Source of the DNA: Trichoderma breve
Taxonomy: Eukaryota > Ascomycota > Sordariomycetes > Hypocreales > Hypocreaceae
DNA: 64,000 nucleotides
Reading direction: 5' to 3'
Assembly: GCF_028502605.1 (NCBI RefSeq)
Contig: NW_026611594.1
Location: 1,133,501-1,197,500 of the forward strand
The notes beneath the pieces were generated by a model. The model saw only the letters and a list, made by a program, of their open reading frames with translations. It searched no databases and had not been told where the DNA came from. Below, piece by piece: positions 22,291-34,749 of this stretch. The position numbers and the translations under genes were made by a program. How positions within the stretch are numbered: the first letter of the stretch is position 1; each line of letters begins with the position of its first letter.

Positions 22291-24156
22291 ATCATGGCTG
22301 ATTCAGATGTTACTATCAGCAAACCTCGAGGGCAGAAATCATGCCTGAATTGTAAAAGTACGCCCAAGCTGCCCCTTTGGGGGTCAACCCTCACCTGCGT
22401 ATGGTGAAATGTCAATGTTAGCTGTAACTAACGGCTCTCAGATCGCAAGATTGCCTGCGATAGGCTGATGCCGGTCTGCTCTTCTTGTAAAAGAAGAAAG
22501 AAGATTTGCTCTGGGTACGATTACAATCTATCATGGCCTCGTGATGGCGATGAGCGCCGGGCGATGACCGTGCAAGTTCGGAGTCAGAAGTATCGGGCAA
22601 ATACATTTGCCTTTCTAAACACCTCCAATGTCGACGTCATGCTTTACTATGAGACAAATTTTCGAGATTCTCTCAGTGAGTGACCATATGAATGACCGCC
22701 ATACTATTTTCTACCTACACTAACGATGATCACTTGCTGTGCAGCCAACAACAAAAAGATGAGCGTATGGATACCATCGCCTACCCGCTCGCCACAGCTT
22801 CCCCGATTTGGGAGTAATAAACGCCCTTTATGTGAGTATTATCTAGTACCACTAGATGAAATAAATTTTCTCATTAATATGTGCTTGCTAGATGACACCG
22901 AGATATCGTCTGCTGTCCGTCTTATTACCTCCCGGGGCGATTTGCGACAAGATGTATGCGGCCTCCTCCGCCGGATGGCACTCACAGACAACGGCATTTC
23001 ATCTCTTGCAGTCCGTTATGCCATGAACGCGATTTCATATCTTTATCTCAGAATGCCAGATGAGGCTATGATGCATCAAATGCGTGCCGTCTCTGCACTG
23101 CAAGGCGCAATCGACCGGATTGTGGATCCCAGGTGCAGAGCTCAAGCTATTGCTGCAAGCTTGCTCTTAAGCTTATACGAGGTTTGTGGTGATCCTACCA
23201 TTGTATACGTTGTATGTTTCGTATGCTAATAGAATATTGGTGGAAATATTAGGTTCTTTGTCCAAATGGCAAGACAACCGTTTGGTCCGTTCATTTTGAT
23301 GGCTGCATGACCATCGTCAAGTCGAGCTATCACGGCCGTCGTGAGACTGACGGTGAAAATACGGTTCTCTTGGACTGGGTATTTTATCACAACGTCCTTT
23401 ACAAATTTAGTTTGCAGCATTGGCAAAAGCGCACCCCAGAGATGGTAGCGATTGCACAGCGGGATATGCTCATCGCTAAGATTGTGTCTCTCGATCATTT
23501 CCATACGGTAGTACTCCTCAAATCTCATCCCTGGTTGAAGCGGTTAACTAAGAAATGGCCAGATCCATAGCACACTCGGTTGCTCGCTCGAGCTTATGGA
23601 ATTCCTAAGTCAAGCTATTGACCTGATAAAAGACCGGGATGATCCAGACTACTTATCGAAAAGCCATTCGCATGCCATTTACAACCTCGAAGGCCAGATC
23701 CGAGATATGGGCCAGCAGCTGTGCAGCGGCATCGATAGAGAGGATTACCATGTCGTCGGAAGCAGAAAACGCTATCTCACGATTGCTCGCATGTATCAGC
23801 TTGCAGTTCTCATTTATCTTGATCGTGTAGTTCGAGGGTCATTGGCTGATTCGCGCTTGTCACGCACTAGTGCTGAGGAAGCACTCGACCTTTTAAGCAA
23901 TCTCGGATTGTGCGAACGACCTTTTATCATGATCATGTTGGCTCTACAAGCGGAAAGCGACAGCGACAGATTATTGGTCCTTTCGGCTTTGAAGAATGCG
24001 ATAACCGAGAGACCGCTAAGCAACCTGGCGTCGACAGAGCAGATCATACGGAGAATATGGGTTCAACAAGATCTCTACGGGAGTGGACAAGCAGATGCCT
24101 TGAAGATGTTGAATACCATCATCAGTTCCAACGATATTCCGCCTTCCTTCACTTGA
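22291..24156 (+). CDS. Zn2Cys6 fungal-type transcription factor
   Basis: Nuclear DNA-binding regulator. Six exons: 22291-22357, 22442-22675, 22745-22831, 22892-23181, 23253-23507 and 23563-24156; frames close at every junction. The zinc cluster has the canonical Cys spacing x2-x6-x6-x2-x6, beginning CLNCKNRKIAC, split by the first intron, and is followed by RRKKICSGY. The C-terminal two-thirds is helical and resembles the fungal Trp/Zn2Cys6-associated regulatory region. The last intron uses branch TTAACTAAG and acceptor GGCCAG rather than the closer ATAG, because only that keeps the frame. The start could be 22216 instead, adding 25 residues. It precedes a GH3 beta-glucosidase on the same strand, which might be a target; not shown by sequence. 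Confidence 0.83.
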
Positions 24157-24780
24157 ATTGCTGCCGTTGCCGCCGTATCACCATAGCGCGGGAATGACCA
24201 ATGGATATACCATGTTTCGCCGATGCCTTTTGGATTGACAGTATCAGCCATGGATCAAACAAGAAGAAGAGGAGTAGGGCTATTTTCTCAAGCATAATCC
24301 AGCCATCATCAGGAATTGAGATACGAAGAAACATTGGCCATTGTGCAAAATTACATACGTCAGCCATCCTTAGAAAGCATTGAAGCAAGGAGGCCCGGGG
24401 AAATTCCCCGATTCTCCGCTAGATTCAACACCTGCTCGACCTTTCGATTGTATGCCCAGCTTGACGCAACAACCCAGAGTGGGGGGAAGATGGTTTGGCG
24501 TTATTTGTCACACTACGAGCTGCACCATGCAAGGGTGGGGGATTCTTACAGCTACCAATGTTTGTCCCCGCATCGGATCGTGATCCTATTTGTCGGGGAA
24601 CATCGGCTTCGCAGCGGTGAACGGAGCTCAGCCCCCAGCTTACATTCATCACGATGCTCAAACTTGAGCTTGGCTAAGATCTCCTGCTCCAGATATTAAA
24701 CCCAGCGTGCTCCGGGATAATAACTTCTGCATGCTTGATTGTAACGGTCAATAGCTCAGAGCAAGGCCTGAACTCTGACC
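24157..24780. other. Intergenic, promoter of the GH3 gene
   Basis: About 620 bp between two plus-strand genes. It contains GGGGAAATTCCCC (24398-24410), a perfect 13-base palindrome around a central A/T, and GC-rich segments. No coding sequence supported. Confidence 0.5.
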
Positions 24781-27399
24781 ATGCGGCTGTACGCGTTATC
24801 CAGCTGCACGAGCTTGTTTCTCGCCGCAGCAGCCTTGCCCCCAGGCACTGTTGCAGCCGAAAATGCACCACAGATCCCTTTGACGCGTGAGTTTGCCATT
24901 TTTGTCATTTTTAATCGAGCTATTTGGTGGAGCCACAGCTGATACTTACACTTACACCCAGCGCAAGGTAAAGGAAATGGGCAATGGGCATACGCATACC
25001 GCCGTGCCGAAAAGCTTGTGCAGCAAATGACAATAGAAGAAAGAGCCAACATTACGCGTGGATACCGCAGCGATAACGTCTGTGCTGGTAACACCGGCTC
25101 TGTTCCTCGGCTGGGATGGCCTGGAATGTGTGTTCACGATGCCGGCAATGGAGTTCGCGCAACGGACATGGTCAACTCTTATCCATCTGGAATCCATGTT
25201 GGGGCGAGCTGGGATAGAAACCTTACGTATGAAAGAGGGTTCTACATGGGCAAGGAGTTTAAAGTAAAGGGAGGTAAGTGTCTTATGGATGGAATTCCTT
25301 CAGTTTGCTATCCTCGTTTACTAAGAACAAAGCTTGTCAGTCAATGTACCGCTCGGCCCCAATGCTGGCCCATTAGGACGAACACCGCTCGGTGGTCGAA
25401 ATTGGGAGGGATTCTCTGTTGACCCATACCTCTCAGGCCAGTTGAATGCAGAGACAATAATTGGCATGCAGGAGGCCGGTGTAATTGCCAATATCAAGGT
25501 ACGATCTAACCATACAACTGTTGGGGCCGTCAAGGCAAAATGCTAACCGACGGACTGTAGCATTTTATTGCCAACGAACAAGAGACTCTAAGGCGCCCGT
25601 ACTTTGGTGTCGAAGCCGTTTCTGCAAACATTGATGATAAGACATTACACGAGTACTATTTGTGGCCTTTTATGGATAGTGTTCATGCTGGCGTAGGGTC
25701 TGTCATGTGCTCTTACAACAGGATCAACAACACGTACGGATGTAAGAACGACAAGCTCATGAACGGTATTCTCAAGACCGAGCTGGGTTTTGAGGGTTTC
25801 GTCATGCTTGACTGGGACGCTCAACACGACATACAAAGTGCCAACGCTGGGCTTGATATGGTGATGCCTCTTGGAGGGTCATGGGGCAAGAACCTGACCG
25901 ATGCGATCGCGAATGGGACCGTCGGCGAAGATCGAGTGACTGACATGGCGACGCGGTAAGTTCTTTTAACCCCCCTCCAAATCACCTATGCTAACCTTTT
26001 GGTGCGCGAAGAATTATCGCTGCATGGTACTTGGTCGGCCAAGATGGTGACAAATTTCCCATCCCGGGTATTGGCCTCAAGGAGCTCACCCAGCCCCATG
26101 AACAAATAGACGCACGGGATCCCGCATCAGAGCCGGTGCTTCTAGAGGGTGCTATTGCAGGACACGTCTTGGTCAAGAATGACAATAAGGCATTGCCATT
26201 TAAAAAGAAGCTCGCCATGATATCTGTCTTCGGTTACGACGCGACAATCCCTCGTACTAAGAATACTGATCTTTTGTTCTCACATGGATACACTTCATCT
26301 CCGGAGATGGAGAAAGTTGCATTGGGCCACGAAGCGCATTTTGATCAGGCGGCAAGGGGAGGCACCATTGTCACTGGCGGTAGGGCGGGTGCAAACTCGC
26401 CAGCGTATATCGATGATGTATGTGGATTTCACTGTTCGAAAGCTGGGTTCCTTATCGCTAACATTAATTCAGCCTCTTAGTGCTATCCAGCGCCGTGCTC
26501 GTAAAGACGGTACATGGGTGAATTGGGACTTGGATTCTTTCAACCCCGATGTTAATGCTGCTTCTGATGCTTGCTTGGTTTTCATCAATGCTATCGCAAC
26601 CGAGGGCTGGGACCGCGAAGGTTTACATGATGATTTCAGCGATGGCCTTGTTAAGAATGTGGCATCCAAGTGCGCCAACACTATTGTCGTGATACACGCC
26701 GCAGGTGTCCGTCTAGTTGACCAATGGATCGAGCATCCCAATATCACCGCCACGATCATTGCCCACCTCCCTGGCCAGGACAGTGGCAGGGCTCTTATGA
26801 AGCTACTCTATGGCGAAGTAAACTTTTCTGGCAAGCTGCCCTACACAATTGCGAAGAATGAGAGCGATTACTCGGTGTACGCCCCGTGCACGCGCAGTTC
26901 TGGAGATGATATTGATCCGCAGTGCGACTTCACCGAGGGTGTATATCTCGATTACCGCGCTTTTGATGCAAAATACATTACTCCACGATTTGAGTTTGGA
27001 TATGGACTCAGTTATACGGCTTTTGCATATCCATCTCTCTCTATCAGAGCATCAAAGTCTCTTCGCTCGTCCAAGTGCAGCGGTGATAGCCTCTGGCAAC
27101 ATGTCGCAACAGTTACCGCGACAATCACCAACAGCGGTTCTGTATCTGGACACGAAGTCGCACAGCTCTACTTGGGTATCCCAAACAGTCCACCAAAACA
27201 ACTGCGCGGGTTCAACAAGATCCTCTTATCTCCCCAAGAGTCGGAAACTGTTCGCTTCGAGCTTACAAAGAGAGATTTCAGTGTTTGGGATGTGGTTTCT
27301 CAGTCCTGGGTCATTCAGGAGGGAGAGTACAAAATATTTGTTGGGGCGAGTAGTCGGGATATTCGACTTACGGGATCACTGCGGGTTACCAGCGATTAG
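24781..27399 (+). CDS. GH3 beta-glucosidase, secreted
   Basis: Hydrolyses beta-glucosides such as cellobiose to glucose outside the cell. Six exons: 24781-24886, 24962-25273, 25341-25498, 25561-25955, 26012-26417 and 26473-27399, giving 767 residues. An N-terminal signal peptide (about 26 residues, ending TVAAENA) is visible. Domain 1 carries [20 protein letters not shown] and the nucleophile region [11 protein letters not shown] with Asp276. The alpha/beta sandwich includes [27 protein letters not shown]-terminal fibronectin-III-like domain ends the protein ([18 protein letters not shown]). SDW is usual where LDW is found here. Length fits the GH3 family. Several candidate N-glycosylation sites are present. 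Confidence 0.95.
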
Positions 27400-28175
27400 A
27401 CGGATAGCTGACATTACCTGAACGTACGCGATGTTAGAGGGCAAAGCAGTTTGTATCATGAAGCGATATAGTGTATACATAGAATGAATTGATGTTTTCA
27501 GGGTATTCTAGTGGAATCGATTAGGAGAGAAGCGACAGTAGAAGAAGATCATGATACCAGCAGTAGGTTTTGACCGCTGTATCACTAGTACTCTATAAGA
27601 TACTACCTTTCCGCAGATCTAGCTGAGTTCATGGATCATCGAAGGTACCAAGTAGTCACAACAAGTAGTCTATTATATCACATTGCTACTTTGTGATACA
27701 TCTGCCTACGCTTCATAATATACAGATGCTCCCAACCAAACGGCGTGACTGTTCGCATCCCCTGATAGCCTCTCTTGTCCATTCTGACGGCTCCAATTCC
27801 TCACGCTAGCTACCAATGTTCCTCGATCCCAGTAAGATAAACACCATGCCATCCATATGGCACAACTATTGGCGACCCTTGAAGCCTCGCATGCTCAATT
27901 GCGAAATTGTTCAGGTTCAGTATCTTGACATACCTATCTAATTGTTATCGGAGCTCCTTCCCTTGTTTCTTCAATCAGGTGCCCGTCAGGTGCCCATCAT
28001 GTGCAATCAACGAGTATCAGCTGGCAAGTACCTCGAGCAAAACCTTGCACGTGCAGTCGCGATCTTCTTCTTTCTTCTTCCTTTCCTCAAGCTCACACAA
28101 TCGACCATCTTCGAGAAACTCCGCCACGTGGAATAACCAAAGACCCTTTCTTTTTTTTCCAAGAGAGTATTCCAA
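27400..28175. other. Intergenic; leader of the small membrane-protein gene
   Basis: No gene seen in the first 600 bp. Pyrimidine-rich CTTCTTCTTTC tracts (28060-28100, 28148-28160) precede the next ATG, as is common at fungal transcription starts. Confidence 0.5.
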
Positions 28176-28708
28176 ATGCGTAAGTGCCATGCGCAATCTA
28201 CCAGTCGGCCGGGTCTCGCTAACGTTGCACAGCTCCTGCACGCCCCGAAGCTCCTCGTCGCCGCCCGAGTTAGTTCACCTTCATCTCTTGTTGAACATAT
28301 CTTCCTTCATTTCTTTGCATTATCTATTCAATTTTCCGGTATGAAAACTGACATGAAACAGACCAACTCATCGATTGGTTGTGGGTGGTAGTCATCCTAC
28401 ATGTACTCACCCTGACCTGTATCGCCGTGAATAGATTCATGCTCCACCGGGAGCGAATGGCGAACATCGCCGTCACCACTGTCACCACCGTCACCACCAT
28501 CACCATCGTCCCGACGGCGCCCTGCATCTGCCCTGCTCCAACTGCTGCCTCCGCCACCATCGCTGCACCCTCGGATGTCGTTGTCGTTGGTGCCCCCCTG
28601 GTGTCGTTGCCGCCTCTGGAGGCGTTGTTGCTCTTCCCGGTTTGGGCGCCCTGGCGCCGGCTGAACAACCCTTGTGCCTTTTGGGCGCTTGGACGGTTGG
28701 GCGCATGA
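28176..28708 (+). CDS. Predicted small single-pass membrane protein (reconstructed by splicing)
   Basis: The start codon at 28176 is followed after one base by a canonical intron, 28180-28232 (GTAAGT, branch GCTAAC, CACAG, 53 nt). A 36-base exon 28233-28268 leads to a second intron, 28269-28361 (GTTAGT...CTGAC...ACAG). The third exon runs 28362-28708. Joined, the frame is continuous for 128 residues. The product starts MPPARPEAPRRRP, has one hydrophobic segment (LIDWLWVVVILHVLTLTCIA, about 15-34), then RFMLHRERM, a Thr/Val run (VTTVTTVTTITIV) from a CACCGTCACC repeat, and a Pro/Ala tail. No family recognised. Two consistent introns and a CT-rich leader support it; the repeat-encoded tail and absence of homology knowledge argue for caution. 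Confidence 0.45.
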
Positions 28709-29025
28709 TGCGCGTGTTTTGGGCCCTGGTGCGATCTCGTCAGTCAATTTCCTCTGTATCATAATCTGATACTAATGGTTTGTTATGCAGTCATCCTGTT
28801 ATGGCCTGGGACCTTTTTCTCCTTCCTCTGGTGATTGAGATAGTTTGAGACTATATATAAATAGTAAGAAACAAATTTTAGGAGTCTCACAGTGGTGGCT
28901 AGCAAAATTGGCTTATATGGCCTTAATTTCTTCTTTAATCGACTATCTCAGAAGTTTATATGAGGCTACCTGGAAACGTTGACCTCAGACTAACTCAGGT
29001 CAGCGAAGAAAATTGTGAGAGCTTC
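28709..29025. other. Short intergenic gap
   Basis: About 320 bp between convergent genes. No coding or repeat signal seen. Confidence 0.5.
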
Positions 29026-30028
29026 TCATTCATATCGAACAGGCTTGGCTCCTTTCAAATTGACATTTAGGCTCAAAAGATCCGGCCGGGAATAATGTCC
29101 AACAACATCAAGCATCTGCTTGGCGTAGTCAATGGTGCTCAGCTGAATTTCCGCAGTGAGGATACCCTCTTCTCCGGGGTCCAATGGGTCAACCAGAGGC
29201 GTACCATCAGGTCCAAAGATCATGGCGAAACCTCCACCCGAAGTCATATGAGGACTGCCAACCAACTTCAACTTCTCTCTTCCCTTTTCTCCCATCACTT
29301 GCGTGCTAACCACCACAAAACAGGCTCCTTCCATAGCCATGAACTGACAGGCGAGGCGGTCTCCTTCGCCGGTCGTAGTATAAAGGATGGGAATGTTTTC
29401 CGGCCTGCCAAAAAATGGTGGCCATCCCGCGATATGGATATCAACGCCCTGGCTGTATTCGTGATATCGCAGCAAGGGCTGGAAATGCTCCCAGCAATTG
29501 AGACCACCAATCTTGCCAAAAGGACTATCAGCCACATTTACCAGGCCATCTCCATCGCCCCAAATTGCGCGCTCTACACCGGTCGGCTTGATCTTCCGGC
29601 GGTGGAGGACAATTTCTCCTTCGGGATTGATGAAGGATTGAGCGATGTACAAGCTATCGCCATCTCGCTCAGAGTAGCCCAAAACGATAAAAATGCCAGC
29701 CTTCTTAACGGCTTCGCAGATTTGAGCCATCTCAGGAGAATCTTTCACGAGTGAATTGGCCATGTACTCGTGAAACATGCCAGTATTGTCAAGATACGGC
29801 TCAGTCCAGATGCTCCTAATGAAGTCAGCAAGGTCTTTCGTGTTGATCTGGCAATCTGAATGGTACAAACCATGGATAACCAGGCACAAATAACTCAGGA
29901 AAGCCCAAGACATTGACGCCGTCTTTTCCAGCTTGCTCAACAAGCGAGGTAACCTTCTTTACAGATTCTGGCAGGTTGAGCCAAGCAGGCTCAGCTTGCA
30001 CAGCGCCAACTTTGATAGTTTCGCTCAT
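29026..30028 (-). CDS. Nitrilase-family carbon-nitrogen hydrolase
   Basis: Hydrolyses a nitrile (or possibly cyanide) to acid and ammonia through a Cys thiol. Minus-strand exons are 30028-29871 and 29815-29026; the 55-nt intron has donor GTTTGT, branch CTGAC and acceptor CATTAG, giving 315 residues and the continuous stretch GYPWSIWTEPY. The catalytic triad is visible: Glu45 in FPELFVPGYP, Lys127 in HRRKIKPTGVER and Cys160 in GGLNCWEHFQPL. The spacing and the CWE box identify the nitrilase branch rather than amidases or biotinidases. Cyanide hydratases of fungi are longer, so an aromatic or aliphatic nitrilase is more likely. No targeting signal; cytosolic. A sugar-porter gene lies upstream on the same strand, without clear functional link. 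Confidence 0.93.
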
Positions 30029-31196
30029 TTTTTCTTCGATTGGTGAGCTTTACAAGATGGTGGAAAATGGGCTGCTGTTTATTGTGGTGAAGAGTAGAAT
30101 GGATTCTCTGACGAGTAAAATTTTTGAAGACGCTGCATCTGTAAGACAACTAAATATGTGAATAGCTTCATGAGCTTGAGTTTCTGATTAGTATAGAGAG
30201 GAATATATGATTAGTAGCCGCTTGTCTAACATAGTTGCTGAACAGGAATTTAAGCTCCGTATTTCCATATCTAGCCACATCTGGAGCTCCATTTGTAATT
30301 GAGCTTAATTCAGTGCCGAGCGGTCAACTACTCATGAGAGTCAATTGTTGCCCTTTGTGGAATGTATCTTTCAATGAATGTGGGATTTCATGGGCAACAA
30401 AGTCTCCCATTTGTTATGCAGATTGATAATCTTCCTGTTCTAGCGCTCATGACTCAAGTCTGGTTAGTTTGGATTAGGCGAGAATGTTTCTTCCCGCACT
30501 GCTTACTGCCACAAAGCTATGAGGAAATTGGTTAAAAAACAACTGTATTGACGATGCGCTCTCCAGATAGGCTTATAATAAAGCTGATTTGAGCTGGAAG
30601 ATCCTTGCAGTTGCCATTCTAGGTCACCTGAAATACTAATCATCATTAGCCGTGGCTGCTTTATCTTGTTCTAAAAAGTGAATTGTCGATTGCATGGTAG
30701 GTTTGCGGCATGAGTCTTCCGCAAACGTGCCGCCAATCTTCCGCAAGTAACATTTTTACCGACGGTGGCGAGCGAGCCTAGCGACGAGGATATTAATTCA
30801 TAGCGAGGTATACAAGGAGAGATAGTTCTACATATTTCTAAAATTTCTATTACCACACCGTAATCATCATATGGTGTCGCTCTCGCTATCTCTCTCAGGT
30901 ATGAGTCTTCTTCTACCCCTACCTTCAAAAGCTGCCTACCTGTTATGTATTGGCGGATACTGGGCGGACAGTTAGTCACTCACTTTCGAACTCAGAATGT
31001 AAGAGACACAAGTACATGGAAAATATGGCGAGTATGACCAAGGTCATCATTTAGTAAATTGACTATTAAAGGAGTGTGCTTCGAAACTCTGCTATAGAAT
31101 GCTACAAAGATGAGCGACATATCATTAAATAACCATCATTTCCCGTGAGTATAACAAATCAAATGTCTGTAATTTCTTCCTTCCAGTAGATTTCTC
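30029..31196. other. Intergenic, no supported gene
   Basis: A minus-strand open frame of about 100 codons (30671-30979) has no ATG start and no recognisable domain. Nothing else stands out. Confidence 0.5.
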
Positions 31197-33278
31197 CTAC
31201 TGATTGCCTGTTGCATCGCCTGAACCGTCTAGCTTATACAAGGGCTCGAGCTTCGCTTTGCGCTGGAAGAAGATGTACTTCTTAATGAACCAAGGCAACC
31301 AAGTACCAACTTGGTAAGAAATATGGCGCCTTGTTGGCACTCCAAAAATGTAATCAAGCTCTTCTAGTGTGCGTTTCCTAGATTCAATCAGTCAGCGTCT
31401 GTTCAGTGAGAATGAGGGGAGACACGATACGTACATTGTTTCTGGAACAATGAAGAAGATGACAACAAAAGCAAGCATGTTTAATCCCGCGTAGAAACCA
31501 AATGCACCAGTAGGCCCCAGTGCTTTCAGCAGTGAAGGGAACGTAAGACTCAAAGCACTGCCGACGGCATTATTAATGCAGATTGTTAAACCGGCGCCAA
31601 GCTCGCGGTGAGACAAAGGAAATGCCTCAGAAAAGTAGATGGATGGTAGCGGACCCATGCCTAATTTTGTTTAGTAATTGTACTTGAATGGTGATATAGA
31701 TACTCACCAGGTCCATAGAAGGCAGTGAAGAGGTAGACAAAAAACGCTATGCAGGGGATCCGAGCGCTGTTCTCAGTTGACATGAGAAAACAGAGTCCGG
31801 CCGCCAGAAGGCACCAGGCCATGTTTGGGAAAGTTGTGAGAAGTAGATTGCGACGGCCGAAGGTATCCATGGTATAAACTGCCGGAAAAGCGAAAACGAA
31901 GAGAACAAGGCCAAACCCCATAGAGGCAAGGAGGCTGCTAAGTGTCGAGTAACCGGCCTCAACGAATATTGTTGAGCTATAGAAGGCCATGCTTTGTAAT
32001 AGATAGTCAATATCAAGTATTGATCCAGTATGAGTAAAAAGGGGCCACGTACATATTAATTCCTGAAAACTGTTGGCTGATGACGATCCATCCACTTGCA
32101 ACGGCGGCTCGTCGCAAACGGGGGACTGTAACAAGCTCCAATGCTCGGTGCCAAAAGCTTACACCGGCAAAGGCATCTCTCTCTTCCATAACCTGGCAGT
32201 GTGCGTAATACAAATCTCTTGCCGACTGCATCTCACTATTTCTTAAGCGGCAGAAGGATTGGTACGACTCGGGATACCGTCGCTTCTTCATCAACCATCG
32301 AGGCGATTCTTGATACATCTGTCAGTTTCCCATGCTTTCTTCATAGAATTATAGACTTACCGGGGCAGAACCAGACAAATATTACCACAGGAATGGCTGG
32401 CGCAAATGCGGATGCAAGTTGAAATCTCCACGCCAATTTTCCAACTCGATAGAAAATTAGGTTGACACAGTATCCCACAAACATTCCAAATGATACCCAC
32501 AATTGGAAGCTTGTAACTAATCCGCCTCGAATAGATGCCGGCGCGACCTCTGCCGAGAAGACCGGGATTGTCGAGATTTTGATACCCATTCCAAGGCCCA
32601 TAAACAAGCGGCATATCATCAGGCCCCACCAGTTCTGTGTAAAGGCTTGAGCCAAGACGGGAAAGATACAGAACAGGCCTGTAACAAAGACAGTCCCCCT
32701 TCGACCAAGAAGGTTGTTTACTGGGTCAGCTGCCCAAGCACTGAGGAGACCAAACAGCGTCGGACCCGAGTTGATGACGCCAACAAGCCAACCATTGTTT
32801 TCGATGCCAAATTCTTTGGGGAATGAAAGATTTGCACCATTAGCACCCGTGTTGTCCCAGCCTTGAATGGCAGAGCCCAAAGAGCACAGTGCAATTGTGT
32901 AGTAAAGAGCCTTGGGCAAATGCCACCGGTTGGTGACTTCGCGCCTCAGCCAATATTTGTCATCGTCAGTCAGCTCTGGAATATCTTCGTATTCAACTGG
33001 ATTTTGAGCTGCCAGAGCGCCTCTAAAGAAGATGTCTTCCTTGTCTTGGAAGCCATACTCTCTGCAGAAGGCGTTGACTTGAGAACGGAGATTATCCTTG
33101 GATATTCCCATCAAGGGGTTCCAGATCCTGTCCACGGTATCAGTTTATGATCTTGGTGATGACGGGTTGGAGAGTTGACTCACTTTGCGTTGACATTGTG
33201 AGAGAAACTGGGTCCTGTATCTTCAACGTGGGAGAGAAACTCATCCTTTGGCTTCCTCAGATCAGGTGAGTGAGCCAT
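31197..33278 (-). CDS. Sugar-porter MFS transporter
   Basis: Plasma-membrane proton-coupled sugar or polyol carrier with 12 predicted helices. Minus-strand exons: 33278-33184, 33127-32361, 32308-32053, 31991-31708, 31660-31435 and 31377-31197, 602 residues; frames close at every junction. Family signatures are present: [10 protein letters not shown] after the second helix, PESPRWLM at the end of helix 6 (created only if the second intron ends at CAAG 32309), QQFSGIN in helix 7, FGRRNLL, and [15 protein letters not shown] after helix 12. A long cytosolic N-terminus (about 90 residues) with acidic [15 protein letters not shown] precedes helix 1. [19 protein letters not shown] loops (here [14 protein letters not shown]) are typical of fungal sugar porters. 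Substrate not predictable from sequence. Confidence 0.94.
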
Positions 33279-34749
33279 GCTGCCTGGTTGTCTTCAGGTT
33301 TCCACGATTGAAGTTGTGGATGCGTGTCTTGATGACTGCTGCGGAGCAGATGATGGATGTCAAATGCATTCCTGAGAAGCAATATATATATTTTTTCAGT
33401 CTTACTTCAACTATCGCGACTATGGTAGAGTCTTTACCCCCCATGGGGTTCAGTAGCGTATCCACAAAACCCCAGGTTTTGAGTCCGGCTCGTTTTCCAT
33501 AGCGCCATGGCTTGGCTCATTTTGCCCCCTCGCAGCCACATAGAAGAGCAATAGAATTGAATGCATTACGGGTTTACTTTTCCACAATATTGTGAAAAGA
33601 GGTCAGCTTTCTTATATTGCATGCACTGATATTAGATAATTGCTTGATCTTCTTAAATCGGATGCTTCATTTATCCCTATCTTTATCACATTGATCACAA
33701 TCTCACAGCAGGTGCGTCTTGCAGACATGAATCCATGATCATGCTGCCAAATTGAAGGGAATGCAGCTAGTAACTACATATTAAACTCCCAACTTATTTC
33801 CACTTAATCCCCTGCTTGTATCCGCTCCAACTCGGCCGCCATCCGACAATCCGACGCCGGAGTAATTCATTCACGAAACCACCCCTCAAACCTGCCCTGC
33901 GTGTCTTTTGAGCTAAGCTGAATTGTGGGGAACCTTCATGCTGCCCTGCGTGTTGTTCTCTCATACGATTTAGCCATTTAAGCATTATCTGCTAGTCACG
34001 GCTATACAACTCGGCTTCATATTAAACTTTGGGAGTGGCTGGTGGCACTCTAACAAGTACAGTAGTAAGTGCGTGAGGCAAGATACAGAGTAAATGGCTT
34101 TCATCTCGTGAGATTGGCTCTTCTAGAATTTGTTATTGCCGTTACATTCTTCTACTATTCCCTACTCTTAGTATCGAAGGAATCTTGACGTCTCCCCATA
34201 CTATTTTGGATCCACACTCTAATTCTTTCCCCGCTTCCACTGCCGCTGTCGTGGATCCTGCCCTGCGTGTATCAAGCTCATGCCCTGTACAGGCTCCATG
34301 CAAATTCCCTGTGCAGGTCATTGAGTGACGTGGTATCGGTTTCTTGGCAGCAAAAAGTAGTGTGGACGGAATGTGGGAGGGTCAATATGGGCTTTGTCGT
34401 CCAATGAAGGAAGTGCATGGATATCGAAATCTGGGAATAGCTTGTGAAGAGCCGTTAAGCTACACCCTTCAATCCACCCCGTGTTCAAGTCGTCGGTAAA
34501 TTTGAACCCGAAGTGCGGTCTGAGTAGAATAAAGTGAATGACAGTCATGGCGAAATGTGGGTAAACTCTTCAAGCGGTTGGTATATAAACCTGAACCTAC
34601 TTCTCCAAGCATTGCCATCTATCAAAGCACACTGCACAGTAGACTGGGTCTGAAAGCTTTCATTTTGAAGATACGACAGTCGCCTGCAAAATTACCCATC
34701 AAATCTAACAAATTCGATTTCACGTCTATTAACCACCATTTATCGCGAA
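33279..34749. other. 1.5-kb divergent promoter region
   Basis: Lies between the starts of the MFS transporter (minus) and the transaldolase (plus). It contains a thrice-repeated 13-mer (listed separately). No gene seen. Confidence 0.55.
33891..34270. repeat. Three copies of a 13-bp motif upstream of the transaldolase gene
   Basis: CTGCCCTGCGTGT occurs at 33892-33904, 33941-33953 and 34258-34270, all in the same orientation; two copies have an extra leading C. A related TGCCCTGTACAGG follows at 34281. The copies lie about 860, 810 and 490 bp before the transaldolase ATG. They may be regulatory sites or remnants of a short dispersed repeat. Confidence 0.6.

Noticed and set aside
30671..30979. 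102-codon minus-strand frame in the nitrilase-MFS gap
   Set aside because: Begins with GTG, no homology recognised; could be a relic but nothing supports it.
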